Shown: positions 1-11,813 of the stretch, in pieces
Numbering within the stretch: position 1 is the stretch's first letter
Layout of the letters: every line of letters starts with the position of its first letter
NCBI GenBank assembly: GCA_031763025.1
Contig: JASSKH010000006.1
Coordinates: 15,961,479 to 16,025,478, forward strand
DNA: 64,000 bases
Origin: Macrocystis pyrifera
Taxonomy: Eukaryota; Sar; Phaeophyceae; Laminariales; Laminariaceae
Direction of reading: 5' to 3'
The notes under the pieces: model-generated
Told to the model about the DNA's origin: nothing
The model's database searches: none
What the model saw: only the letters and a program-made list of their open reading frames with translations
Program-made: the position numbers and the translations under genes

Positions 1-941
1 GTGCAGTTGTACCTTTTTAGTGCTGTTCTGTCTGCTGCTGTGTATCCGGGTATATGGCATCGTCCTTCAAGAGAATGTCGTAGTGCGACGGCCATGATAC
101 GACAGCAGCCGCACGTCGAAGACTCCCCTTTGTGGCAGCTGTGTGTCCCATCCTGGTGTCTTCTTGCGCGTGTGTCCCATCCTGGACATATTCTATCCGA
201 CTCCAACCAAACATTCCTCTTGACCTTCTTAACCACACGCGTCGTGCCCGAACACTCCAACATTAGAAACACAACAACAGCGAACCTCATATAGGCGTAC
301 ATATGGACAGTGGGCCGCCTGCATCCTCCCGTTTCAACTGGCGACACCCCCAGGATCCCAAGGCAGCCATATCCCGAAAGGGAACCTTGAACTAACTGGT
401 ATCGTATCCTATAGTGCATGACACATCCCCAAGCAATGCCACCTCGAGATAGGGTAGCAGAGCTACGCTCCCCATCCCCTCTTACCGCACGGGCGCAAAC
501 TCGTTAATGATCCCCGAACCCCCCACCACTTGATATGGGCTGTACCACGCGTGCGAACGGCGTCGAATGTCCCACGGGATCCCTGATACGCGTTACTTAA
601 TGTCAGAGCGCGAAAGTCGTCGCTTGTTTCTAGCTGACCCCCTGCCCTCACCCCCGAGTTTCCCTCTGCCCCCCTCCCGCCTCGACCACTCCCGACGAAA
701 CAAAAAAACATATTCACGCCGATCAATTTGAGCATGGATATCTGTCGGTCATTGCACTGTACGGCACCGTAGTATATATGCACCATATGTGTAGTATGTA
801 CAGAACAAACATTGGCAGACACGGTTTCCTCGTGATCTTGCCGCACCGACAAAGCAGGGTTTGACTTGTTGGTTAATATGATATTTTCCCCCAATCGCGC
901 GTCACCCGCTCGTCCCCCCCCCCCCCCACACCGCCTTCCAG
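1..941. other. No gene recognised; probable intron or upstream part of the channel gene
   Basis: Open frames here are short and lack protein-like composition. The channel exon that starts at 942 begins inside the S5-pore region, so S1-S5 must be encoded further upstream. Most of this stretch is therefore probably intron, but I could not place an S5 exon in it. A C-rich polypyrimidine tract (914-938) immediately precedes the acceptor AG at 940-941. Confidence 0.4.
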
Positions 942-2235
942 GTGACATTCGCTCTGGCGTTTTACGCCCTGCTCAAAGGAAACCCCGGCTTTGAAACCAT
1001 CTGGGAGAGCATGACGACGGTGTTCCTCATGTCTATCGGGGAGATTAACGTCCCGTTTAGCGAACAAAAGTGAGCGCCGCCGTCTTGGCCGTTGATGGAC
1101 CGGTAGAAAACCGTTGCAGGGAAGTTAAAGCGCTAGAAATCGCAAAACGCTTGAACGACCGTTAGAGGATGGTCAGAGGATTTCAGTCGCCGGTGCCGAT
1201 GTCGAGCTTGACGGAGTATATCTTGATTAATCTCGATCATCGTTATCGAACCTCCAAGCGCTATTTCGATATCTCAATCCTGATGTCAATATCGATACTC
1301 GCTTCGAATGCTGCATTGTCCTTACTATATCGCGCCACGGTGGCGTATACTCTGTCGCGATCCTCTACCATCCAGGTATCTGCACACCGTGGGTGTGCTG
1401 ATGTTCGTGACATTCATGCTGGTGGTCGCGATCGTCTACATCAACCTGCTTGTAGCCATCATGACCAGCGGGTACACTGAGGTAGGGTAATAATACGTGC
1501 GGAGTGTACTGCTGTCCCTATATTTACTGTACTATAGCGTCAATAGCATTGCTGTAGGGGGTAAAGAGGCGTTTTATTCTATTTATTGTGGTTGTTTAGT
1601 GTAGCTTGTGCTTTAGTGTTTTTGCTTTTCTTCGCCATCACGACCAGCACGCACACTAAAATAATAAGTTTTATTAATTTTGATGGAAATTCCACAGGGC
1701 AGCAGCAGGTGGAGGAGAGGGGGCAGGCAGATCTAGGGGCGCAGGAAAAGAGGCTGTTTCACTTTCTGTTCTTGTAGTATTTTTGCTCTCACGGTATTCA
1801 GTGTGCTTCCAATATGTTACCTCTGTTGGTATTTTTCATATGTGTTTGTGGTGGGGTTCGTGTTCGATGCGTGTGTTGTTTGTAGTTGAGGTTTACTCGC
1901 GTGTGGTATGGGTGTTTGTCTTCTTTATTGTGTGTTTTCCGGTGTTGTTGCCTGCTTGTCGCTACGTATGATGACGAAGTAATATAGGGCACACCAGCCG
2001 ACGTAATTTTTTTTTTCTAAGTTTGTTGCTACTAATCTTGAGTTTGCGGTCGCTGCTATGGAAAACTCTGTGGAGCAGCAGGAGCGAAAAACGGGGAAGG
2101 TAAAGCGTTTTTATTTTGTTGTTCCGTGCCATGACTTTCATTTTCTGTTCTGCTATTCAAATCTTAATTGCTTACGTTTCGTTTAATATTAGTACTTTGC
2201 CTTCGTTTCTCGTCTTATGTTTTGTGTTGTTGTTG

Positions 2236-2268
<33 letters not shown>

Positions 2269-4292
2269 GGTTGTTGATGTTGTTGCCGTTGCTGATGCTG
2301 CCGCCGCCGTGCAGGCGGCGAACGGGGCGACAGCGCAGGCGGTGATGAACCGGGCAGCTGCCCTGGTGAAATGGGAAGGGATTATGTCCGCGCGCACGAG
2401 GGAAAGGGTGAGACGGGGTTAGTAGCTGTGTTCATCTGCGGGGCTAGTCGGGCCACTGTTTTGTTTTGACTGTAAATTCTACCAGGTCTCAATGCGCTCG
2501 TAGATTACAATAATATATCAGCTGTTGATTCGACCACGGCATTCGTTTCGTTTGCGAAAATTGTTTTGTCTATGTGATCCTTTACTTGCTTGCTGTTCAT
2601 ATTCAGTCTGTGCATAGTTGTTTGTTGGTTCTCGGTTTGCTTGCCATGCCCCCTCACTTACTTACTGTGCTATTACCGAGGGCCATAGTAAATAACACTT
2701 GCGGTAGCCACAAAAACCTATATATATATATTCCCTATTTTTTTCTAACAAAATTTGGTCCCATTTACTATGGTCTTCCGTAATAGTAGTTTGGCGAATG
2801 ACCGATGCTGTTGCTGGCCTTCCTGTTTTCATGCATCATCTAATTTTGTTAACGCCACTGCTGGCACTCTGTTGTTGCTACGCTGCACGTTTACTATGCA
2901 TGCACGCGTATGGATATATATATATATATATATATTGTCAACAATAATGTGAGACTGCGTGTTAGCGTTGGTATTAATGGGGAGGATTGTACTGTATAGG
3001 TAGATGCTAGCGTTTGTGTAGGTTTTGATCTCGGTGGGGAGGATGGTGGTGGCGGTGCTGATGTTGGCGTCGGCGCTACGTAGCGCTATTGGTGGTGGTA
3101 GTAGTGGTGTTGTACTATTCGTGTTTTTATTCAGGCTTTGTTCATTGTTTAGGGTGGTGTTGGCTTCGCTTGATGTTGGTGTTGGATTGTACTGACTTGC
3201 AAGGGTCATAGTAATTTCCTTCGCGGCATTTCGCTTCGTTTTATGTACCATACACCCCTGTTGCCGATTGTTTCGGTGCATCGTTTCGACGCTCGCTTTT
3301 GGCCCGATTGACGTACCTATCGTCAGTCCGTTCTGAGCATTTCTCCTGGAAAGGGTAAGCGCTCGCACATCACGCTCAAGGGGTGGTTCGGGGGAGCCGC
3401 GACGGTTGTCTTCTGCGGCGAGGATGTAAGTACGTTGCTAGTGGTGTTTGTAGTGGCGGTGATAGTCGTAGTATAATGGTAGTAGTTGTGATGGGGGTGG
3501 GGCCAAGGTTACGGGTGGTGGTGGTCGTCGTCGTATAGCTGGTGCTAAGTTACTGCAGATGTTGGTGTCGGTGTTGGTGGCATTGTTGACGATACTGTTA
3601 CTGTTCGGGATGTCGATGATCTTATCTTTGTTCCTGTTCGTGTTTATTCTAGGGGGCAACAACGGTGGAGCCCGAGCAGAGCTTCATCAACAGGCCTGTG
3701 GACAATCATGCTACGTTGTTGAACGAGTTCGGGGAGATGAGGTGGGCTGGAGCGGGGGGAGGGAGGCAGACGGAGGCGAGGTGGCAGGGGGGAGAGGCGT
3801 TTGAAATGAAGAGATGGCGGGAATGAGATAGGGAGAGGGTGTGAATATCAAGGAGAGATATACAACAATATAGACAGCGACAGGCAACCAAAACCGTAGA
3901 GAGTTACAGAGGCAGACATGCGGAGCGAGAGATATATATATATATGAGGTATGAGTTCAATAACGAGCGAGCCGAAGAATTTATTTCCGTATTGCGAACG
4001 GCCCTTGTTTTTCTCTAGACGCGCCACTTCGCCCCTTAACAACTCGAGCTTCCACTGTTTATTTTCTACGAACAGGGACAGTATTGAGCTGCTTAGAAAG
4101 CAAGTTTTGCAGCACGCACCGCCGGGAGACGCCGACGATAGCAATGTGTCAGCCAGCGGCCACCTCGGGGTCAGTTTTCGAAGGCGCCAAGCGGGGATGC
4201 TCGATGCGAATAGAAAGGGTATGTCGTCGCTACGTCTCGGTGCCCGCGGCCGTGGGGGCTCATCTGGCTCTCTCTCGTCCAGGTCGATCAAG
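942..4292 (+). CDS. TRP-like cation channel, C-terminal half (7 exons, 5' end outside window)
   Basis: This encodes the pore, last membrane helix and cytoplasmic tail of a six-helix cation channel of the TRP superfamily, expected in a membrane and conducting cations. Exons read by eye, all with GT-AG borders and compatible phases: 942-1069, 1376-1481, 2043-2099, 2315-2407, 3327-3425, 3653-3741, 4076-4292. Exon 1 gives an end-of-S5 segment (FALAFYALL) and a pore helix and selectivity region (ESMTTVFLMSIGEI), which resembles the TRPA/TRPV pattern ending in GE plus hydrophobic or acidic. Exon 2 is S6 (FVTFMLVVAIVYINLLVAIM). Exons 3-4 are helical and charged (AVMNRAAALVKWEGIMSA), where TRP channels have a post-S6 helix. 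Exons 6-7 start a short coiled coil (DSIELLRKQVLQ) and end in a Ser/Gly/Arg-rich tail. Exon 5 is the least certain. Exon 7 ends in phase 0 at a GTAAGC donor. A good acceptor at 4517-4518 would add only FHRL-stop (4519-4533), so the gene may end there. Exact subfamily is not established. Confidence 0.72.
2226..2280. repeat. TTG-rich microsatellite
   Basis: A run of TTG units interrupted by GTG and TTGATG, lying in the channel intron between the exons ending 2099 and starting 2315. Translations through it give poly-Val or poly-Thr and should not be read as protein. Confidence 0.8.
2674..2782 (-). mobile_element. TA-flanked MITE, copy 1
   Basis: Terminal inverted repeats at the left (CCGAGGGCCATAGTAAAT) and right (inverse of ATTTACTATGGTCTTCCG), each bordered by TA. 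The core carries an A/T-rich block and AACAAAATTTGGTCCCA. The same element sits in reverse orientation at 16,993-17,095. The TA target, small size and lack of coding capacity fit a Tc1/mariner-type MITE. It lies in the intron between channel exons 4 and 5. Confidence 0.7.
2911..2936. repeat. (TA)n microsatellite
   Basis: About 12 uninterrupted TA units in the channel gene intron. Confidence 0.9.
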
Positions 4293-4299
4293 GTAAGCG

Positions 4300-5390
4300 G
4301 ATGTTCTTGCTCGTTTTTGTATAACTTCATATTGGTACATGGGTGACAGACGAGGGCAGGGGGCGAGTTTAAATGTTGCCTGCCTTACATTGATCACGCA
4401 TCGCTTTCGAAACGGATCACCGTTCCTACTTCTGATGAAGAAAACTCCTAGAGTTGGGCGCTCAGTACGTTTTCCATATATTACGGTGAAACGTTCGGCT
4501 TATCTTACCCCCTTCCAGTTTCACCGACTGTGACTACCATCTATCTCCTAGGTTAGCGATTGTTTTCTCTCTATTCTATCTAGAATAATGCAGCAAACCT
4601 CTTCATGTCACATTCTTCTATCTACTTCACTGTTGTATTGTGTCTCTTTACCGTGGATCATTCAATGTAAGTATTGGAATGGATGAGACCTCCTGCGCCG
4701 GCCTGTGGTCCCACCCATACATGCTTTCGCCTCTTTGGATTGTATTTGTAGTTGACCACTGGTCAGGGGCAGAGTTGTCTCACTCAAATGTCTTTAACAT
4801 TGACTCCGTCCTTTTCTGCACACACCGCAAAATCCTTTTCGAAATATGGAGAAATTGGTAGCTCGCTAGCGCCTGTCATGCCACTCGGAACGCTTACATC
4901 GTGAAGTGGTTCGGCGGCTCTGCCATCCGCAGATCGCTTTGCAGGTTCGCCGTCATACGGTCTGCAGAGGGAGAGATGGCTCCAGCCCACTTCTGCCGTG
5001 ACAACGGGGAAGATGTACCCTGTCGATTAAGTCCCCCAAATCCCTTGTGCGGCTGAGATGTACGCCATAACCGACCGAAGAGAGCAAATCGCCGCGCTGT
5101 CCGGGTCTGCTAACACTACCACTGCCTCGCTATAGAGACCCGAAGAGTCTTACCCAACTGAGAGTTGAATACCAAGTCCTCAGACGCTGGGAGCTTTAGG
5201 ATGTGCGACCCTATTGTAAACGAAAATCGTAACCCCTACGCATCGAATAGAAAGCCAAATTATGCAGGGCTATATATCGCGTCAGAGAATACGCTCAGCC
5301 AGAGAGATGACTACCTGTGCGCGCTGGCCACCTGTGCGCGCGACCACATGTCGCTTAGCGGATCTATGAGTGGATCTATGAGATACGAAG
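4300..5390. other. No gene recognised
   Basis: Apart from a possible four-codon terminal exon of the channel at 4519-4533, no exon-like or repeat structure was found. The - strand around 4,780-5,000 could be the decayed downstream end of the retrotransposon remnant at 5.4-8.8 kb, but no motif supports that. Confidence 0.35.
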
Positions 5391-5399
5391 GTGTGTGCT

Positions 5400-7262
5400 T
5401 CAACAAATTCTCAACTTAGACTCGGCCGGCCGCGTACCGTTTAACGCACGAAGACCCCTCCAAGCACACATCGTCGCCCCCATGGCCCACGCCGGGGTAA
5501 GATGTTTCATGTACCACCTTAGTGCATTTTCCTTGAGTGTCAAGGAAGCGGAGGAAGCTAAAGACATCGTCCGGAGTAGCTGTTTGCCAACCGCGGGACC
5601 CGGCCGGAACACGAACGCGTCAAATTCGTCAGCGTCGTTCTGGTTGAAAGAAAACACCAAAGGGAAAGGAGACCGCGAACTTCGGTAAGCGTTGGAAAAA
5701 GTTCGAAAACGACTAACTATGTGCGCGCTACTATGAGATGGATGCAAGCCGTTGCGCGATGGTTGCCGAAAAATGGGTAAGCGATACCCCATGGTACGAA
5801 AGTCTAACTCGTACGCTATCATCCCCCAGCGAGGGTACCGCAATTCCTGAGTCCACCATCCGAACCGCGCCACTGAAAACACCCTTCAGCAGCCACTTGA
5901 GGTACATCGATCGACCCTACTGTGGCGAGCTGCACCAAAGGGAACCAATAGGCCTTAACATCAGGGAAAAAGAACAACCGCACGGGCCTTACATTCCGCC
6001 AAATGCAGCACAGTGTGTCCTGCCATGATTGGGGGTGGGAAACAAAACCCGAAGGCCGGGGTTATGGTACCCGGAACGATCGAAACGTCGTGCGCCAATA
6101 CGTCGGTCCCCCCGTGAATGGGGCTCGCAGCACCGACGCCGTGTATGCCACGAGGTCTACCTAAAAAATACCTATCTCGCCCCAGACCGCTCGAACCGAT
6201 GCCGGCGCTATGCGGATGATGGCGTTTCGCGACGGTCACGAGATGGCATCCATGACCTCGTTCTCCGCCGTCGGGATCCACTTCAACATCAACCTAAAGC
6301 CGTACTCTTCTTGCAACTCGAACAACTGCACCGGAAACGCCTGAGTCTGACGGTTCTTAGCACTCCCACGGTTAACAACACCCACTACTGACGGGTTGTC
6401 TACGTTTAAGAGCACCTGTCTCGCCGCAGCACGTCCTGGTGTCTCGTGTAAAACTGTCAAAGGAGATGGTAGGGGCCATACATCTCCTTCTGGTTGATAT
6501 GCTTCGACAAGCAGTCTGGCGGGAATACCCCCCCCCCCGCGGTGAAGGTGCTCCGTCTCAAAAGGGATGCGTAGTCAATGGTCAAATGACTAAGGCAAGC
6601 ATCAAATGAGTACGTCCCCCCCGCTCCCCCCCGCGGGGGAAAGTGAGGTCGTGTTCACGGCACCACCCCATGCTACGGATTACGCATCCGATGACCTTTT
6701 CGTCAAGACTGCCGCGAAGTGTCGCGCGCGCTGCCACGGCTCCTCTTACGAGGTAACGGACAAATTCCACCACTGCCTGAATTCGCCCCTATCGATCAGC
6801 CCTGCAGCCTCGCGTATGGTCGCCAATGCACAAACTGGCTTCTCTAGGACAGCGTGCAACGCAAACATGGCGTGCGTCCACAGCGATGCCGGCTGAATAG
6901 CCGCCGTCATGCTCATGCACTTACTCGCGAGGCGCTCAAGCGTACGGAAGGACAGACATCCCGCGTCTAGGGCTGCTTGCAGCAGCTGCCGCAGCGTATG
7001 TAGCCCATCCTGTGGAACCCGGAAGATGACGGTGTCACATTCGCACAACATACTGGGATATTGCTGCAAACTAGTCAGGCGGAAGTCGCTCTTCTTGGCC
7101 GACACGAACTGACCGCATGGGAATGACACTAACATCGCTACGTGTGTAGCCTCTCGCGCTGCCAGCCATTGCTAGCGCGCAGTCTGCCCGTGGAGGGCGA
7201 CACATGTGCGTGACGACGATCGAGGCGTTGGAGCTATCTGTCGGCGACCACCTACAGCGCAA
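5400..7262 (-). pseudogene. Decayed DIRS-like retrotransposon RT thumb / RNase H / C-terminal domain
   Basis: Several - strand frames read in order as the second half of a tyrosine-recombinase retrotransposon pol. At 7135-6746 is an RT connection-type segment (GCLSFRTLERLASKCMSM, FRQWW). At 6460-6236 is RNase H (VLLNVDNPSVVGVVNRGS, then WIPTAENEVMDAIS, the usual WIPTxxNxxADxLS motif). At 6281-5961 and 5882-5400 are pieces resembling the methyltransferase-like domain that follows RNase H in DIRS-group elements (FCFPPPIMAGHTVLHLAECK). The frame changes at least five times and there are in-frame stops, so this is not a working gene. No YxDD motif was found, so the 5' part of RT is missing or unrecognisable. 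A recombinase was not identified downstream. It is clearly a different lineage from the two Ngaro elements. Confidence 0.55.
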
Positions 7263-7740
7263 CGTGGAGGAGAGGATGTATGGATACCTACATATAACTA
7301 TACGTACTATTGTATAGTGCTAAGATAAACCGCGCAAAAGCGCGTGTACACATTGCTGAGGTAGTCGGTTCAATGTGGGGGCAGAATTCTGCCACCCTTG
7401 GTAAAAAGTAAGTAATGCTTTGATAGCAAGCGTCAAAGAGAAGATGTGTATCCACGGGGGTCGTCGTGAAATCATGACGAATGCACAGACACCGGCAACG
7501 TAACTCCGTACGTATCTACGTGAATATTAATACAGTAGCAGAAAGTGTGGATAACGAGTTGCGTTGGTGTCTGAGTATGTTGATACAGTAACAACAATTG
7601 TGGATAAGAAATTGCGCCTATACCAGTCCTGCAAATAAACTTAGGCCTATCGTTCGTTCGAGAACTGTTCGGCACAGGTGAGCCGACGGTCGTCATAAGT
7701 ACGGCTGAAATATCATCGTAGGTTAATATTCAGTTGAGTC
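7263..7740. other. No gene recognised
   Basis: Intergenic sequence between the RT/RNase H remnant and the gag-like remnant. Around 7,525-7,610 a phrase (ACAGTARCARMA, then GTGGATAA) occurs twice, but nothing else is evident. Confidence 0.4.
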
Positions 7741-8090
7741 AAGCGAATCAACCGCTAGACAACGGGGTTTCTACGCCAAAGTTTTCGGTCGCAACCACTT
7801 GACTTATGTGCGCCGAACAAGACAAATACAACCATAAGAGGAGCAAAATGAACGCCAGAAATAAAACTGCTTACGGCGAAACCAAGCGGTCATCACCGCC
7901 TGTTCGAGAATATTCGGCCTGAAAGCAGCGAATTAACCGTCATACGGGGGAACTTCTACGGCAAAGTTCGAGGGCGCACCTGCCTGACTGATGTGCACTG
8001 AAGTCTACCAAACAATATCATGAGTCTAAATGAAATGACCGCAAGAAACGACATGTTTTCAGCCGCACCAAGCGATCGCCAACGCCTGAT
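7741..8090. repeat. Two-copy diverged direct repeat, ~180 bp
   Basis: 7741-7915 and 7925-8090 align over their length. Shared landmarks are an AGCGAAT-AACCG start, a TTCTACG-CAAAGTT block, a CTGA/TTATGTGC block, an AAATGA-CGCCAGAAA-type block, and an AACCAAGCG-TC-CCGCCTG-type end. Divergence is substantial. Confidence 0.55.
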
Positions 8091-8752
8091 TTACATGCGC
8101 CGACACGGACATCGAAGCCCCTGACCCTACCACCTGTTGCGCAGCCAGGCCCGAGTGAAGACATGTAGGGTCGTAAGTCAATACTAGTATCGAGCGTACC
8201 AGCTGTTTCGCAGCCAGGCCCGAGTGAAGACACCGCACTACTGTAGGGTCGTAAGTCAATACTAGTATCGAGCGCCGCAGGAGCCCCGCCCCCGGGCGCC
8301 GTCCCAACCGTAGAATCAGTGCCCAGCGCCTTCTGGATTGCACGTCTGGCCTTGAGGTCCTAGTCGATCTGGTTCTTGGTCAGGCTGCGGGTGCGGGGAA
8401 CTTGGTCGGTAAACACCCCCAAGGTTACCCCAAAGGTTACGGCAGGACAGCCAAAGCGCTTGAGCACAAACTGCCCCCGGGTGATCATCCGCTCCAAAAT
8501 AGCCCATTCGGAGTACAGGCCTACGTCGTGGGCAAGAGCGGCTGCCGCACGCAAGGTGTACGCGAAATCGTACCAATTATACTCCCCGGTTGGGTTCCTC
8601 CAGGTCCGCGACATATCCACGACAACTTGCCGGAATTGTAGCCGAATCAGCGATCGTAGCAGCGGGGTAAAACGACGGTCGTAACCGCGGGGTAAGGGGT
8701 AGGTAAGACGAGAGTGCTTTCGCGGCCGTGCAATCCACCAGCCCAACATCAA
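8018..8752 (-). pseudogene. Gag-like remnant of the DIRS-like element
   Basis: The frame 8752-8360 gives a soluble helical protein (FRQVVVDMSRTWRNPTGEY, NWYDFAYTLRAAAALAHDVG, ERMITRGQFVLKRFG). It continues after a frame change into a segment where LDTSIDLRPY and SSLGPGC occur twice, reflecting a short DNA tandem duplication at about 8,140-8,285. Its position upstream of the RT/RNase H remnant on the same strand suggests gag of the same element. No zinc knuckle is visible. Function is assigned by position only, so confidence is low. Confidence 0.35.
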
Positions 8753-8759
8753 ACACGCG

Positions 8760-11480
8760 GCTCAAACATAAACGAGAAGGTATCCAGCAGAATCGACACG
8801 TGTGCACCTACAGTTGCCGAGAGTACGAGGGCACAGCATTGCCAGGCGCCGCGGCATCATACGCTGAATCCGGCAGTCAAAGCGGGAAAGTATACAGCAA
8901 TATCGAGCGAACAGTAAGTGAGAGGGCGCAGAAGTACCAGATACCGCGGCATCAGACACTCAACTCCACAGTCAAAAGCGAGAGAGAATATGGCAGTATC
9001 GAAAGAGCAGTGGGTGAGAGGTTACAGCGGTACCAGACATCGCGGCATCGTACACTCGACTAACAGTCCAAAACGAAAGAGAATACATCAGTACCGAGAG
9101 AGCAGTGAGTGAGAGGGCGCAGCAGTACCAGACACCGCGGCATCAGGCGGTCAACTCCACAGTCAAATGCGAGAGAGAATACAGCAGTATCAAGAGAGCA
9201 GCGAATGAGAGGGCACAGCGGTACTAGACACCGCTGCATCGTACACTCAACTCAACGGCCAAAAGCGATACATATACTGCAGTATTGTACGTCAACGCGC
9301 ACTGAGTGAGAGGGCACAGCCGTATCAGACCCCGTAGCATCATACACTCAACTCCACAGCCAAAAGCGAGAGAGAGTACAGCAGCGTCGAGAAAACAGTG
9401 AATAAGAGGGCACGGCGGTACCAGACACCGCGGCATCGTACACTTGACTCCACAGTCAAAAGCGAGAGAAAAAAACAGCCGTATCGAGAGAGCAGTGAGT
9501 GAGAGAGTACATGATACCACACACCGCGGCATCGTACACTCAACTCAATAGTCAAAAGCGAGAGACTACATGGCAGTATCGCACGCCAATTTGCAGTGAG
9601 TGAGAGGGCACGGCGGTACCAGACACCTCGGTATCATACTCTCGACTCAACAATCAAAAGCGAGAGAGAGAGAATACAGCAGTACCGAAGAGCCGTGAGC
9701 GAGGAGGCCCAGTGGTACCAGACACCGCGGCCTCGTACCCTCACATAAAAAATCGCAGCGGCAAACAAGAGGACAGCAGCATCAAGAGAGAGCAGTGAGT
9801 GAGGGGGCAAGGCCGTACCAGAGGCCGTAGCGTCATACCCTCCACTCCACAGTCAAAAGCGGGAAAACAGCAGTATCGAAGAGAGTGAGAGGGCACCGCG
9901 GTACCAGACCCCGTAGCATCATACTCCACCCACAGTAAACTCCACCGTCTATATGCGAGAATATAGCAGTACTGAGAGAGAGTGAGAGAGCATAGCCGTA
10001 CCAAACTCCGTAGGGTCATACCCTCCACGCTACAGTCAAACACGAGAGAATACAAACGTATCGAGAGAGCCGTGACTGAGAGGGCACCGCGGTACCAAAC
10101 CCCGTTGCCCCATACACTTCACCCCACAGTAAACAAGAAAGCAGCAGTATCGAGAAAAGGCAGTGAGTGAGGGGGCACAGCCGTACCAGAGGCCGGAGTG
10201 TCATACCTTCCACTCTATAGTCCAAAGAGAAAAAAAGCCGCAAAATCGAGAGGGAGCAGCGAGTGAGAGCGAGGGGGTCACAGGCCTTAGCGTCATACCC
10301 TCCACTCCATAGTCAAAAGCGAGAAAGCAGCAGCATAAAAAGAGAGCAGAGAGTGAGAGGGCACCGCGGTACCAGACCCCGTAGCATCATACTCCATCCA
10401 CAGTGCACTCCACTGTCAAAATGTGAGAATACGGCAGCATCATACTCCAGAGAGAGCTGTGAGTGAGAGAGCACAGCCGTACTAGAGGCCGTAGCGTCAT
10501 ACCTTCCACTCCACACTTGAACGAGAGAAATAAGCAGAATCGAGAGGGAGCAGCGATTGAGGGGGCACCGCGGTACGAGACCCCGTAGCAACATACTCCA
10601 CCCACAGTAACCTCCACCGTCAACATGCGAGAATACAGCACCCCACTCCACAATCAAAGCGAGAGAGAATACAGCAGTATCGAGAGAGAGTGAGTGAGAG
10701 GGCCCAGACGCACCAGACAGCGTAGCATCATACACGCGACTCGACAGTCAAAAGAGAGAGGTAATACAGCGGTATCGAGAGAACAGCGTCGAGCAACTCG
10801 TCAGGTTGCAGTGAGAGAGAGGGGGCAGCCGCACCAGACCGTAGCATTACACCCTCCACTCCACAGTCAAAACGAGAGGGAGAATACAGCATTATCGAGA
10901 GAGAGCAGTCAGTGAAAGAGCACAGCCGCACCAGACTACGTAGCACCACACACCCCACTCCACAGTCAACACGAGAGAGACTAGAGCAGTATCGAGAGTG
11001 AGCAGTGAGTGAGAGGGCACAGTCGTACCCGACACCATACCATCATACACCCCCCTCCAGTCAAAAACGCGAGAGAAGAGAGCAGTGAGTGAGAGGGCAG
11101 AGCCGCGCCGGACCGCGACCTCATGCACGGAACGAGAGAGAGAGAGAATACAGCAGTACCGAGAGAGAGTCGTGAATGAGAGGGCACAGCCGGACCAGAC
11201 ATCCGCCATCAGACACTCGACGCCACAGTCAACAGCGATAGAACGTACCGCCGTATTGAGCAACTCGAGTACCCTCCGCGCACGCACGTCAATTCGCAGC
11301 GAGTGAGAGAGCACAGCAGTACCAAACACTGTAGCATAATACACTCAACCCAACACAAAAACAAACCCAGCTGTTTCGAGAGAGCAGCGAGTGAAAGGAC
11401 ACCACCGTGCCAGATCCCACGGCATCAGACACGCGCGACTCAACCGTCAGAAGCGAGAAATAGTATACCGCAGTGTCGAC
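8760..11480. repeat. ~96 bp minisatellite, roughly 28 copies
   Basis: Repeating phrases in order: GAGAGAGCAGTGAGTGAGAG, GGCACAGC-GTACCAGAC, ACCGCGGCATC, ATACACTCAACTCCACAGTC, AAAAGCGAGAGAGAATACAG. Successive GTACCAG landmarks lie at about 8,935, 9,031, 9,126, 9,222, 9,323, 9,419 and 9,515, i.e. steps of 95-101 bp. Units are better conserved in the left half and lose or gain segments toward the right. Translated frames are only images of the repeat. Confidence 0.92.
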
Positions 11481-11813
11481 GCTACTACCACTCTGTTGCG
11501 GCCCGTCTGTGCCTAGTAGTTTCTCCGAGCGATAGCGGGCGACTCCCCCTTTGGCACCACCTCGTGGTGTAAACACATCGGCCGCCCGAACGAGCTATCT
11601 CCGATATCAATCTGTGTCACAATGTACCCCCCGTTTTTTTATTTATTTTTTGTTTTGTTGTCAGCTCTACGGCCAGCGGGCACAGCGGCGCTAAGCAACC
11701 CAACCTCGTATACGCGCGTAAGCGGCAAACGAGGGAGGGAGAAAGGGCTACAGCCGTATCCTTTTTTAACTCGAAACACACTCGTGCCTCTGGGGGGTGC
11801 GTCTTTGTGGTGA

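Noticed and set aside
8760-11480. CRISPR-like array
   Set aside because: The whole ~96 bp unit is repeated with no unique spacers, and the setting is eukaryotic.
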